From Gemmatimonadota bacterium (GTDB taxonomy: Bacteria > Gemmatimonadota > Gemmatimonadetes > Gemmatimonadales > GWC2-71-9), in contig JADKJZ010000014.1 of NCBI GenBank assembly GCA_016720805.1, forward strand, positions 930,001 to 994,000: a stretch of 64,000 nt of DNA, read 5' to 3'. A program made the position numbers and the translations under genes. Shown here in pieces: positions 11,644-20,795 of the stretch (position 1 is the stretch's first letter; every line of letters starts with the position of its first letter). Under the pieces are notes generated by a model that made no database searches, was not told the DNA's origin, and was given only the letters and a program-made list of their open reading frames with translations.

Positions 11644-12096
11644 ATGCGCGCCATCATCGCTCCAGCCGTTGTCCTGCTTGCGTTGACCGTCGGGTCGTCC
11701 GCCGCCGCCCAGTCCCAGAAGGCGACCAGTGCGTCGCAGGCGGTAGAGGAGTATATCCGTGCGGCGTCCGACAGCAATCTGGTCCGCATGGGCCAGCTCT
11801 TCGGCACCGACAAGGGAAGCCTCATCGGTCGTCGTGTGGAAGGCACCGACAAGCGGATGATGATCATCCAGGCCTACCTCCACGGCGTCAAGGTTCGTGC
11901 GCTCTCCGAGGTGCATGGCGCCAAGGGCAACGAGCGGATTGTCACGACCGAGATCGCCCGGGGGAGCTGCAAGGTCGTCTTGCCGGTCACGGCAGTGGAA
12001 AGCGGCAAGGAGGGGTGGCTTGTTCGCAACCTCGATCTCGACGCGGCCAGCAAGGTCAATCAGGCCTGCTCGGGTGGCGGCCGGCCCGGGAACTGA
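11644..12096 (+). CDS. Small secreted protein of unknown function
   Basis: 150 residues with a clear Sec signal peptide (MRAIIAPAVVLLALTVGSSA) and cleavage near A-A-A-Q. The mature part begins with a helix containing AVEEYIRAASDSNLVRMGQLFGT, a pattern seen in NTF2-like secreted domains. Two Cys (SCKVV and NQACSG) may form a disulfide in the periplasm. The ATG has a GAGGT ribosome binding site 5 bases upstream. It is transcribed away from pdxJ and stands alone. I do not recognise a named family. Confidence 0.8.
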   Translation: MRAIIAPAVVLLALTVGSSAAAQSQKATSASQAVEEYIRAASDSNLVRMGQLFGTDKGSLIGRRVEGTDKRMMIIQAYLHGVKVRALSEVHGAKGNERIVTTEIARGSCKVVLPVTAVESGKEGWLVRNLDLDAASKVNQACSGGGRPGN

Positions 12097-12129
12097 TTCG
12101 CCTCCGGCGGCGTTTCCTCCGCGAGTGCA

Positions 12130-12519
12130 CTACTCGGTGAGTTCGATCAGCACGCCGTCGGTGCTCTTGGGATGCAGAAATGCTATCCGGCAGCCGCCAG
12201 CTCCTGTTCGTGGTGTTGCATCGATCAGGGTGTAGCCTTGCGCCAGCGACGCGGCGAGGGCGGCATCGAGGTCGGGAACGCGGTAGCAGATGTGATGGAT
12301 GCCCGGCCCGCGCTTGGCGAGGAAGCGGCCAATGGGCGAGTCCGGCTGGATCGGCTCGAGGAGTTCGACCTCGGAATCGCCAAACTCGAGGTGCACGATT
12401 CTGGCGCCATCGGCTTCTTCGGGGCCCCGGGTTGGCACCTGCAGGACGTCACGATAGAAGCGAAGGGCGGCATCCACGTCCGGCACGGCGATGCCAATGT
12501 GCGCGATAGTAGGCTTCAT
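12130..12519 (-). CDS. mce: Methylmalonyl-CoA epimerase (VOC superfamily)
   Basis: 129 residues, two VOC beta-alpha-beta modules. Metal ligands fit the family: His in IAHIGIAVPD, Glu in HLEFGDSEVELLEP, His in GIHHICYRV and Glu in the C-terminal VLIELTE. It interconverts (R)- and (S)-methylmalonyl-CoA in propionate, odd-chain fatty acid and branched amino-acid breakdown. No mutase is in the window. It is divergently placed from trxA with a 40-bp gap. Confidence 0.9.
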   Translation of the reverse strand: MKPTIAHIGIAVPDVDAALRFYRDVLQVPTRGPEEADGARIVHLEFGDSEVELLEPIQPDSPIGRFLAKRGPGIHHICYRVPDLDAALAASLAQGYTLIDATPRTGAGGCRIAFLHPKSTDGVLIELTE

Positions 12520-12559
12520 GGTGGGAACCTAACATGACGGGTGCGTCAGGAGTGATGAA

Positions 12560-12889
12560 ATGAGCGGCAAGACCGTGGTCGTGACCGATGCGACCTTTGC
12601 AGATGAAGTGACCGGGACCAAGGGTCTCGTGATGGTCGATTTCTGGGCGGAGTGGTGCGGGCCGTGCCGGGCGATCGCCCCGACGCTGGAAGCGCTGGCC
12701 GAGGAATACGCGGGCCAGGTCAAGGTGGCCAAGCTTGATGTCGACTCGAACCAGCAGACTGCGATGAAGTTCAACGTCCGCTCGATTCCAATGATCGCCT
12801 TCTTCAAGGATGGTCAGCACGTCGATACCGTGGTGGGTGCCATGCCCCGCCCGGCGTTCGAAGCGAAGATCAAGCAGCACCTGGCCTGA
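12560..12889 (+). CDS. trxA: Thioredoxin
   Basis: 109 residues with the active site WAEWCGPCRAIAP at about 30-42 and the cis-proline loop SIPMIAFF at about 75. It is a cytoplasmic dithiol reductant for ribonucleotide reductase, peroxiredoxins and sulfur metabolism. AGGAG sits 7 bases before the ATG. It is followed by a strong intrinsic terminator, so it is probably transcribed alone. Confidence 0.97.
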   Translation: MSGKTVVVTDATFADEVTGTKGLVMVDFWAEWCGPCRAIAPTLEALAEEYAGQVKVAKLDVDSNQQTAMKFNVRSIPMIAFFKDGQHVDTVVGAMPRPAFEAKIKQHLA

Positions 12890-12899
12890 TCCAGGCCCC

Positions 12900-12950
12900 C
12901 CGACGGCGGCCCCGGCGAGATGACGCCGGGGCCGCTGTCGGCTTTCTTTC
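12900..12950 (+). terminator. Intrinsic terminator after trxA
   Basis: An 18-bp GC-rich stem with one wobble pair (12900-12917 with 12924-12941), loop AGATGA, then CTTTCTTTC. It lies just before the rsmI start at 12956; the in-frame ATG at 12920 falls inside the hairpin and is unlikely to be used. Confidence 0.9.
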
Positions 12951-12955
12951 CCCAC

Positions 12956-13804
12956 ATGAGCTCCCCCGGCACCCTCTACGTCGTTGCCACCCCCCTCGGC
13001 CACCTAGGGGATCTTTCGACGCGCGCGGTCGAGACCCTTCGCACCGTGGACACCGTTGCGGCGGAGGACACCCGGCGCACGTTGGGATTGCTGGCGTCCA
13101 TCGGCGCCCATCCACGGCTCCTCTCCTACCACGCCCATAGCGGGGCGAACCGTGCCGAGGCGCTGCTGGCGGTGCTCACCGCCGGGCGGGATGTGGCGCT
13201 GGTCACCGATGCCGGCACGCCGGCCATCAGCGACCCCGGCCATGAGCTGGTGGCGGCCGCTCGCGCGGCTGGCCTCACGGTGGTCCCCATTCCGGGACCG
13301 TCGTCCGTCGCGACAGCGCTCTCAGCCTCGGGACTCCCTGGCGACCGTTACCTCTTTCTTGGCTTCCTGCCACGGAAGGGGGTGGAACGAAAGCGGTTGC
13401 TCGAGCGTGCGGCCGGGGAGCCGTGGAGCGTCGTCCTTTTCGAGGCGGCGAATCGCCTCCCGGAGTTGCTCGACGATCTTGCAGCGGCGTGTGGCGCCGA
13501 ACGGCAGGCGGTGGTCTGCCGCGAGCTCACCAAGCTGCACGAGGAATTTCGCGCGGGAACCTTGAGCGCCCTCTCGGAGCACTACGGGGAGACCGCCGCG
13601 CGGGGCGAGGTGACGCTGGTCCTGGCGGGTCGCGGCGATCATCTCGGCGATGATGAGCCCGTCGCCGACCCCGCCGAGATCATGGCCGCGGTGCGCAACG
13701 GACTCGCCGCGGGCGAATCTCGGAAGGATCTGGTCCGTATGGTCAGTACCCGCTTTGGTCTGCCTCGCAACGATGCCTACCGCCTGGTCATGGACGAATC
13801 ATGA
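12956..13804 (+). CDS. rsmI: 16S rRNA (cytidine-1402-2'-O)-methyltransferase
   Basis: 282 residues of the tetrapyrrole-methylase fold. Motifs: GTLYVVATPLGHLGDLS at the N-terminus, VAAEDTRRT, VTDAGTPAISDPG, VVPIPGPSS and FLGFLPRKG. It 2'-O-methylates C1402 of 16S rRNA together with RsmH, tuning the ribosomal P site. I start it at ATG 12956 (SSPGTLYV), as the upstream in-frame ATG is inside the trxA terminator. It overlaps the DUF4159 gene by 4 bases. Confidence 0.95.
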   Translation: MSSPGTLYVVATPLGHLGDLSTRAVETLRTVDTVAAEDTRRTLGLLASIGAHPRLLSYHAHSGANRAEALLAVLTAGRDVALVTDAGTPAISDPGHELVAAARAAGLTVVPIPGPSSVATALSASGLPGDRYLFLGFLPRKGVERKRLLERAAGEPWSVVLFEAANRLPELLDDLAAACGAERQAVVCRELTKLHEEFRAGTLSALSEHYGETAARGEVTLVLAGRGDHLGDDEPVADPAEIMAAVRNGLAAGESRKDLVRMVSTRFGLPRNDAYRLVMDES

Positions 13805-14484
13805 TGCCTCGCGTCACCACCATGCTCCTCCTCGCCGTGGCGCTCGCGCCGCCGGCGTCAGGGCAGGTGGCGCGACCCGCCGCGAGTGCGTTGACGATCG
13901 GTCGGCTGCACTATGAAGGCGGCGGGGACTGGTACGCCAACCCCACATCGCTGCCCAATCTCCTCGCTGCCATCGAGGAACGCACGGCGCTACCCACCGC
14001 CGGGACGGAGCGCGTGGTGCGTCTCGCCGACGCCGATCTCTGGGACGTGCCGTATCTCTACGCCACCGGGCACGGCAACATCAGCTTCACCGATCAGGAA
14101 CGGGCGACGCTCCGGCGCTGGTTGTTGCAGGGCGGCTTTCTCCACGTCGACGACAATTACGGCCTCGATGTCTCGTGGCGTCGCGAGGTGGCGAAGCTCT
14201 TTCCCGACCGACCCTTCGTCGAAGTACCGCTCGATCATCCGATCTACCACCTGGTCTACGATTTTCCGGCCGGCATTCCCAAGATCCACGAGCACGACGG
14301 CAAGCCGGCGCAGGGTTTCGGCATCTTCGTCGAGGGGCGTCTGGTCCTCTATTACAGCTATCAATCCGATCTGGGTGATGGCTGGGAAGATCCCGCCGTC
14401 CACAACGATCCCGCCCCGGTGCGCGAAGCCGCACTCCGGATGGGGGTGAATCTGTTTGCGTACGCCGTGGGATGGGGTGGATGA
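13801..14484 (+). CDS. DUF4159 domain protein, secreted
   Basis: 227 residues: signal peptide to about SGQVA, then a single DUF4159 domain, including GRLHYEGGGDWYANP, YATGHGNISFTDQE, LRRWLLQGGFLHVDDNYG, and VPLDHPIYHLVYDFPAGIPKI. DUF4159 has a glutamine-amidotransferase/ThuA-like fold but no proven reaction. In other genomes it travels with MoxR-, DUF58- and DUF4175-type genes. Here it is directly followed, with a 4-base overlap, by DUF4175, a TPR protein and a Tat-exported protein, so these four probably act together at the cell envelope. Confidence 0.9.
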   Translation: MMPRVTTMLLLAVALAPPASGQVARPAASALTIGRLHYEGGGDWYANPTSLPNLLAAIEERTALPTAGTERVVRLADADLWDVPYLYATGHGNISFTDQERATLRRWLLQGGFLHVDDNYGLDVSWRREVAKLFPDRPFVEVPLDHPIYHLVYDFPAGIPKIHEHDGKPAQGFGIFVEGRLVLYYSYQSDLGDGWEDPAVHNDPAPVREAALRMGVNLFAYAVGWGG

Positions 14485-17400
14485 GCGACGCCCCATTGGA
14501 GCATGCGCTCGATGCGGCCGCGCGCCCACTGCGCGGGTTGCGCGGGCTGGCGCGCCTGCTGCCCGCGCTCGCCGCGGTTGCCAGCGGTGCGGCGTTGGTC
14601 GCGTGGTTGACGCGCGCTGGAGTTGTGGTGGGCCCGATCACGATCCTGGTTGGGTGGGTCGTCGCGGTGAGTCTGCTCGTGGCGGGCGTGATCGCCGCGC
14701 GTCGCGCGATCGCCGCGCTCGGGCCATGGCGGGTCGCGGCACAGCTCGAGGCCGACGGCGCGTGGCGACAGGGTGCCCTGACGACGGTGCTCGACGGGAG
14801 CGTCGCGGGAACGTCTGACGTCCTCCATCGGGCCGCTGGTACGGCACGAGCGGAAGAAGTGCGCAGCCGCGCGCGTGATGCATTGGGTCCCGCACTTGCG
14901 ACCGAGCGTTACCGCGCGCGCATCGCCTCCGCGATCCTCGTGTTGGGCGTCGTCGCCCTCGCGGTCGCGCAGCCGCTGCGCGGGGCCCCGGCGCGCCTCT
15001 GGCGGCCGGTCGAGGCATGGCGGAGCCTCACCGCCCCGGTGCGGCTGATGGTGCGGGACAGCATCGTGGCGCGTGGCGCCCGCGCCACCCTGCTCGTCGA
15101 AGCAGTCGGGCAACGCTCCGCGGTTGTGGTGACCCGCAGCGCCGGCGAGGCGTGGCGGCAGGATACCATCGCGCTCGATGTCGACGGCCATGGCACCTTC
15201 GAGACGCCTCCGCTCGGCGCGGACCTCGTCGCCCGCGCCGAGGCGGGTGGACGGACCTCCGGGGAGCGGACCGTGACGGTGCGACTCCCCGCGTTTCTCG
15301 GCGCGTTGACCCTCACTGCGATCTATCCGCGCTACCTCGCGCTCCCCGACGAGGAGCTCGCGATCGCAGGCGACACGCTGGTGCTTCCCGAGGGCACGGC
15401 GCTTCGGCTCCGTGGGCGCGCCACCACGCCGATCGCCGCGGTCGGGCTCGAGAGCGGCACGCTCGCCTTTCCGTTGGGCGTGCAGGGCATGGCGTTCGAG
15501 GGGTCCGTCCAGCCGTCGCGCGATGGCCAGTACACCCTGCGCGTCTCCCTGCCTGGTGGAGGCGCGTTGGAGGGGGAACCACCGACGTTCGCGGTGCGGC
15601 TGGTCGCCGACAGCTCGCCGACGATCGACCTTCCCGTTCCCGGCGCGGACACCGTCGCACCGCCGTCGTTGCGACTGCCATTGGTGATCGCGCTGGCCGA
15701 CGACCACGGCCTGACGGACGCCGGACTGGAATGGCGCCGTGGGGCCAAGGGTGTCACCACGCGCCTGCCGGTACCGTTGCCGACGGGCACCACCGATCGG
15801 GCGCTGCTCTCGAGCGCGCTCGACCTGGTGGCACTCGGGCTGCGCGCAGGGGACACCCTCTACTACACCGCCGTGGCGACGGACAACGCGCCGGCGCGCC
15901 ATCGTGGTCGCTCGCGGGAGTTTCTGGTGCGGCTCCCGACCGAGACCGAACAGCGCGCGGCCCGTGCGCAGCAGACGGCCACGACGGCGCGAGGGCTCGA
16001 CTCGCTGGCGGCCGCGGCGAAGCAGGCGCAGCGACAGACCGAAGACCTCGCACAGGAGCGGCAACGGCCGGCGGGGGCCAACGGCAGCAGCGACTCCGAT
16101 CCGTTGGCGCTCGAAACGGCCCGCAAGGCCGAGGCGGCTGCGCAGGCGCAGAGCAAGGTGATGGAGGACGCCGCGAAGTTGCAGCACCAGGTCGACGCGC
16201 TGCGTCAGGCGGCCGAACGCGAAGGGCTCGCCGATTCAACGCTCGCGAAGCAACTGGGCGACATCCGCAAACTGCTGGACGAAGCGATCTCGCCGGAACT
16301 GAAGGCCCAGCTCGCGGAATTGCGGAAGGCGCTGGCCGATCTCGACGCGCCACGAACGCGAGACGCCCTGCAGTCGATGGCCCAGCAGCAGGCGAAGACC
16401 AAGGACGCCATCGAGCAGGCGCGCGAACTCTTCAAGCGCGCCGCGCTTGAGACGTCGCTCGCCACGATGGCGCAGGAGGCGAAGCGGCTCGCCGAGGCGC
16501 AGAAGGAGGTGGCCAAGCAACTCGGTGGTCGCGACAGCACCGCCTCGGCGGCGGCGGAACGCACCCTCGCCAAGCAGGCCGACTCGCTCGCGAATGCCCT
16601 CGATCGCGCAGCCGAGAAGGTGCCGACCGCCGCGACCAAGGAAGGGCTGCAGCAAGCCGCGCAGCAGGCCCGGCAGGCGCAACAGCAGATGCAGCAGGCG
16701 GCGCAGTCGGCGTCGCAGGGCGATCGACAGGAAGCGCAGCAGGGCGGGGAGCAGGCACAGGCCAAGCTCGACCAGCTCGACCAGAAGATCCGTGAGGAAC
16801 GCGGCGAGATGCAAAAGCAAATGCGCGCCGAGACCGTGCGGGCCCTCGATCGCATTCTGGCGGAGACGGCACGACTTGCCGAGCGGCAGGTGGCGGTCGC
16901 CGATGCGCTGCGTCGGGGCGCACTCCTCGCGCCGGTGCGTGCGGAGGAGTCGGTGCTTGCCGAGGGTGCGGGGAAGCTGGTCGATCAGGCGATTGCGGCC
17001 GGAGCGACCAACGCCCTGGTCTCGCCGCGGATTGCGGGGGCACTCGCTGCCGCACGGCAGGCGATGCGAGGCGCCATCGATGCCGTGTCGACGGTGACGC
17101 CAAACTATCGCGCGGCCACCGAGCTTGCGGGCGACGGCGTCGATGCCCTGGCGGTGGCGGCCTTCTCGCTGCTGCGGGCGCGGGACAATGTCAGCGGCTC
17201 GCAATCAGGAAGCGGCGTGCAGGAGATGATGGAGCAGATGCAGCAGATGGCGGGGAAGCAGGGCAAGATGGCGCAGGACGCGGCCGGCATGATGGAGCAG
17301 GGCGAGAGTGGCATGCAGCAGATGATGCAGATGGCGATGCAGCAGCGGGCAGTGGCACAACAACTGGAGCGCATGAAGTCGCAGGGGATGCTCCCCGGCG

Positions 17401-17735
17401 CGGGGTCGCTCGCCCAGGAGGCCAAGGAGCTCGCCCGGACGTTGGAGACGGGGAAGCTCGATCGCGAGACGGTGCAGCGCCAGGATCGACTGTTCCGCAA
17501 GATGCTCGACGCCGGTCGCACCCTCCAGGGCGAGGAGAAGGACGACGCCAAGGAGCGGCAGAGTACCACCGCGACCGACGGTGCCCTCAAGCGCCCCGAT
17601 CCGCTCGACCCGCGGCTCAAGAGTGGCGCTGACGACATTCGGCTCCCCGGATGGGAGGCGTTGCAACGACTCAATCCGGACGAGCGGCGCCGGGTGCTCG
17701 AGTACTTCCGCCGCCTGAGTTCGGGCACGCCATGA
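14481..17735 (+). CDS. DUF4175 family membrane-anchored coiled-coil protein
   Basis: 1084 residues. Two membrane helices lie within the first 70 residues and another near 155-170; a beta-rich periplasmic part follows to about 480. Residues about 490-780 form a long charged Gln/Ala/Lys coiled coil, and about 900-960 is a Met/Gln-rich stretch (MMEQMQQMAGK and similar). The C-terminus ends with RRVLEYFRRLSSG, which resembles the helical tail of such proteins. The arrangement fits DUF4175, an envelope protein of unknown function found beside DUF4159 and MoxR/DUF58 genes. ATG at 14481 overlaps the previous stop; GTG-like or ATG starts 9 bases upstream are less likely. Confidence 0.88.
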   Translation: MSDAPLEHALDAAARPLRGLRGLARLLPALAAVASGAALVAWLTRAGVVVGPITILVGWVVAVSLLVAGVIAARRAIAALGPWRVAAQLEADGAWRQGALTTVLDGSVAGTSDVLHRAAGTARAEEVRSRARDALGPALATERYRARIASAILVLGVVALAVAQPLRGAPARLWRPVEAWRSLTAPVRLMVRDSIVARGARATLLVEAVGQRSAVVVTRSAGEAWRQDTIALDVDGHGTFETPPLGADLVARAEAGGRTSGERTVTVRLPAFLGALTLTAIYPRYLALPDEELAIAGDTLVLPEGTALRLRGRATTPIAAVGLESGTLAFPLGVQGMAFEGSVQPSRDGQYTLRVSLPGGGALEGEPPTFAVRLVADSSPTIDLPVPGADTVAPPSLRLPLVIALADDHGLTDAGLEWRRGAKGVTTRLPVPLPTGTTDRALLSSALDLVALGLRAGDTLYYTAVATDNAPARHRGRSREFLVRLPTETEQRAARAQQTATTARGLDSLAAAAKQAQRQTEDLAQERQRPAGANGSSDSDPLALETARKAEAAAQAQSKVMEDAAKLQHQVDALRQAAEREGLADSTLAKQLGDIRKLLDEAISPELKAQLAELRKALADLDAPRTRDALQSMAQQQAKTKDAIEQARELFKRAALETSLATMAQEAKRLAEAQKEVAKQLGGRDSTASAAAERTLAKQADSLANALDRAAEKVPTAATKEGLQQAAQQARQAQQQMQQAAQSASQGDRQEAQQGGEQAQAKLDQLDQKIREERGEMQKQMRAETVRALDRILAETARLAERQVAVADALRRGALLAPVRAEESVLAEGAGKLVDQAIAAGATNALVSPRIAGALAAARQAMRGAIDAVSTVTPNYRAATELAGDGVDALAVAAFSLLRARDNVSGSQSGSGVQEMMEQMQQMAGKQGKMAQDAAGMMEQGESGMQQMMQMAMQQRAVAQQLERMKSQGMLPGAGSLAQEAKELARTLETGKLDRETVQRQDRLFRKMLDAGRTLQGEEKDDAKERQSTTATDGALKRPDPLDPRLKSGADDIRLPGWEALQRLNPDERRRVLEYFRRLSSGTP

Positions 17736-19486
17736 GCGGAGTGCTTCGTGCGGTGCTCCTCGCCGCGGCCTGCTGGGCGGGCGGTGCGTCCGCGCAACAG
17801 CCGCGCCCGCCTGCCGTCACGGAGCCACTGGCCCGGGCGGTGGCGGCCGAACGTCGGGGCGCCGATACGGAGGCGGCGGCGGCCTACCTCCAAGCGCTCA
17901 GTGTCCAGCCGGCGTCGGGGGAGGCGTTGCTCGGCGCCGAACGGATGCTGCAGAACCTCGGGCGCAGTCGGGAGCTCTTGCCACTCGCCGTGCAGGCGGT
18001 CGCCCACGATTCCACCACGGTCGCGATCCTCTCCATGGCGGTCCGGACCTTTGCGCGTGCCGGCCTGGTCGATTCGGCTCGGCGCTACGCCCTGCGGTGG
18101 TCCGCCGCCACACCCGGCGAGGACACCCCGTTCCGCGATTGGTCGGATGCGGCGATCGAGGGCCGCGATGTCCGCTCGGCGCGGGCCGCACTCGAGGAGG
18201 GGCGCAAGCGCCTCGGCGCGCTGGCGCTCGGCCCCGACTACGCCCAGGTATTGCAGATGGCCGGAGACTACGCGGCCGCAACGAAGCAGTGGATGGATGT
18301 GCTCGCCGTCACGCCCAGCTATCGAAACGGTGCGCTGATACTGCTCGGCCAGGCACCGCCGGCGCAGCGCGGGGTGGTGCGCGAGACGATCCTGCGCGAC
18401 GGTGACGTTTCGGCGCGCCGACTGCTCGCCCTGCTGCAAGTCCGCTGGGGTGACCTCGAGGCCGGCTTTGCGCAGATGCGCGCCTTGCTCCCGGCCGATC
18501 GGGCGCAGGGCGTCGCCTTGCTGACCGCGCTCCTCGAAGAGCTGCGGGGCCGAACCGATCCACCGGCCCAACAGGTTCGGGGCGGCGCGCTCGAGATCAT
18601 CGCCTCGCGGCAAGATGGCGCCGCAGCCGCACGGACCCGACTCGATGCGGCGAAGGCATTCGCCGACGGCGGCAACGAACGCGACGCCCGCCGATTGCTC
18701 GGCCTCGTCGCCGCCGATGCCAATGCACCCGCCGGCGCGTCCACGGGCGCTTCGGGAACGCTGCTCGGTGTGCTGATCGCCGAGGGGAAGGCTGCGGAGG
18801 CCGAGTCGGTGCTGGCGACGATGGCGGGGGCACTCGATTTCGACCAGCGCGACCAGGCCCGCCGCCGGATTGCGATGGCGTGGGCCAAGGGTGGGCAGTT
18901 CGACCGGGCCGATGCGTTGGTGGTCACCGATTCGTCGGTCCCGGGCTTTGATCTGCGGGGACGACTCCGCCTCTATCGTGGCGACCTCGCCGGCGCGAGT
19001 GCGCTGCTCAAGGAGGCCGGCCCGTTCGACGATGATCGTGAGCTCGCCGTGGCCCGGGTCACCATCCTCGCGCTGCTGCAGGCGGTCGGCAAGGACTCGG
19101 TGCCGGCCTTGGGGACCGCGCTGCTCAACCTCGAGCGGGGCGATTCCGCGGCGGCGCTGCGCGCCCTGACCGCTTTGGCCGACAGCCTGCCGGTGGCCGG
19201 TGGCGCCGAGACCCGTCTGCTCGCCGGACGGATCGCCGGTGCCCAGGGGGACACCGCCGCTGCCCGCGCGCTGTTGCTCGCGGCCGATACGATCGCCGCG
19301 CCCTCGACCGCCGCCTCGGCACGCCTCGCCCTGGCCGAGCTCGACGCCGCGGCCGGCAAGGTGACGGAGGCGACCGAGAGGCTCGAACGCTTGCTGATCG
19401 AGTTCCCGACCAGCGCCGTGGCACCGGAGGCCCGTCGATTGCGCGACGCGCTCCGGCGCACCGCCGGACCCGGGGGTGCGGGATGA
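17732..19486 (+). CDS. Secreted tetratricopeptide-repeat protein
   Basis: 584 residues. A signal peptide ends at GGASAQQ. The rest is almost all helical pairs with TPR-like spacing: AAAYLQALSVQPASGEALLGAERML near the start and LERLLIEFPTSAVAPEARRLRDALRR at the end, the latter typical of YbgF/BamD-like TPRs. It probably acts as a periplasmic scaffold for its DUF4159/DUF4175 neighbours, with which it shares ATGA overlaps on both sides. No catalytic motif is visible. Confidence 0.85.
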   Translation: MSGVLRAVLLAAACWAGGASAQQPRPPAVTEPLARAVAAERRGADTEAAAAYLQALSVQPASGEALLGAERMLQNLGRSRELLPLAVQAVAHDSTTVAILSMAVRTFARAGLVDSARRYALRWSAATPGEDTPFRDWSDAAIEGRDVRSARAALEEGRKRLGALALGPDYAQVLQMAGDYAAATKQWMDVLAVTPSYRNGALILLGQAPPAQRGVVRETILRDGDVSARRLLALLQVRWGDLEAGFAQMRALLPADRAQGVALLTALLEELRGRTDPPAQQVRGGALEIIASRQDGAAAARTRLDAAKAFADGGNERDARRLLGLVAADANAPAGASTGASGTLLGVLIAEGKAAEAESVLATMAGALDFDQRDQARRRIAMAWAKGGQFDRADALVVTDSSVPGFDLRGRLRLYRGDLAGASALLKEAGPFDDDRELAVARVTILALLQAVGKDSVPALGTALLNLERGDSAAALRALTALADSLPVAGGAETRLLAGRIAGAQGDTAAARALLLAADTIAAPSTAASARLALAELDAAAGKVTEATERLERLLIEFPTSAVAPEARRLRDALRRTAGPGGAG

Positions 19487-20775
19487 TCGATCGCCGCGAT
19501 TTCCTGCGCGTTGCTCTCGCCAGTGGCGGCAGTGTGTTGCTCCCCCGCCGCGGGTGGGGGAGTGCACGGTCTGCGCGTGCGTCATTCCTGGTGCCGATGG
19601 ACGATGCGCAGGGCGACCACCTGAAGGCGTACGGGGTGGCGTTTCGGGCGCTGGAGCGTGGCGAGAAATCGGAGTGGCTGCTCAACTACCGTGGCGGATC
19701 ATTCCTGATGCCCGCAAGCGACGCCGTGCAGCGGGACGCCACGTTGGCCGGCGTGACGCTCGAGTCGGCGACCGACGGCGCGGTGGCGGAGATGCGAGCG
19801 CAGTTGCAAGGAGGCAACATGGACGCCGTGCCGTTGGAGAAGGCGCCGCGGATGGCGGTCTATGCCCCACCCAACGCTGCCCCGTGGGACGACGCGGTGA
19901 CGATGGTGCTGGAGTACGCCGGGATCAAGTACGACCGTGTCTGGGATCCCGAAGTGATCGGGGGGCGGCTGACCAACTACGATTGGCTCCATCTGCACCA
20001 CGAGGATTTCACGGGGCAATACTCGAAGTTCGTCCTGAACTACGCCGGTGCCCCGTGGCTGCAATCGATGATGGACCTGAATCGCGGGACGGCGCAGCAA
20101 CTCGGTTTCGCCAACGTGCCTGCGATGAAGCGCGCCGTGGCGCAGAAGATCAGCGGCTTCGTGGACCGCGGTGGCTTTCTCTTTGCGATGTGCACCGCGA
20201 CCGAAACGCTCGACCTGGCACTGGCCAGCGATGGTGTCGACATCGCGGCGGCCTACGCGGACGGGACACCGATGGATCCGCGCGCCTCGTCGCTGATGCA
20301 CTGGGACGCCGCCTTGGCCTTCCAGGGGGCCACGCTCGAACAGTCGCCCTCGCTGGCGGTGTTCAGCGATATTGACGGCCACCAGGTCAACGGGGTGGCG
20401 CGGCAACCGCTCGGGGCGTTCACGCTCTTCAACTTCTCGGCAAAGATCGATCCGGTGGCGACCATGCTGGTGCAGAACCACCGGCAGGTGATCCCGGACT
20501 TTTTCGGCCTCACGACCTCATTTCGTCGGGATCGCCTCAAGCCCGATGTGATCGTGCTGGGTGATGAACTCGGGGCCCCGTGGGTCAAGTACATCCATGG
20601 GTCGCGGGGGAAGGGCACCTGGACCTTCTTCGGGGGGCATGACCCGGAAGATCCCCAGCACGCCATCGGCGACGCACCGACCGACCTTGCGCTGCACCCG
20701 GGGTCGCCCGGCTACCGACTGATTCTCAACAACGTCCTCTTCCCTGCGGCGAAGAAGAAGGAACTGAAGACCTGA
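19483..20775 (+). CDS. Tat-exported protein annotated as asparagine-synthetase-B-like, function unknown
   Basis: 430 residues. The N-terminus has a twin-arginine signal (RRDFLRVALASGG), so export of a folded protein is likely. The body shows an alternating alpha/beta pattern: RMAVYAPPNAAPWDDAVTMVLEYAGI, DWLHLHHEDFTGQY, VDRGGFLFAMCTATETLDLAL, GTWTFFGGHDPEDPQH. The GGFLFAMC turn looks like a class-I glutamine amidotransferase nucleophile elbow with Cys, and FGGHDPED like the His region. Similar database entries carry the name asparagine synthetase B, but no ATP-binding synthetase domain is present here, so I would not assign that activity. It ends the DUF4159 cluster. Confidence 0.75.
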   Translation: MIDRRDFLRVALASGGSVLLPRRGWGSARSARASFLVPMDDAQGDHLKAYGVAFRALERGEKSEWLLNYRGGSFLMPASDAVQRDATLAGVTLESATDGAVAEMRAQLQGGNMDAVPLEKAPRMAVYAPPNAAPWDDAVTMVLEYAGIKYDRVWDPEVIGGRLTNYDWLHLHHEDFTGQYSKFVLNYAGAPWLQSMMDLNRGTAQQLGFANVPAMKRAVAQKISGFVDRGGFLFAMCTATETLDLALASDGVDIAAAYADGTPMDPRASSLMHWDAALAFQGATLEQSPSLAVFSDIDGHQVNGVARQPLGAFTLFNFSAKIDPVATMLVQNHRQVIPDFFGLTTSFRRDRLKPDVIVLGDELGAPWVKYIHGSRGKGTWTFFGGHDPEDPQHAIGDAPTDLALHPGSPGYRLILNNVLFPAAKKKELKT

Positions 20776-20795
20776 ACGATCGTCTGTCGCCGGCG

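Noticed and set aside
17105..19585. An 826-codon open frame on the minus strand
   Set aside because: Antisense to the DUF4175 and TPR genes, which have signal peptides, coupled starts and family features.
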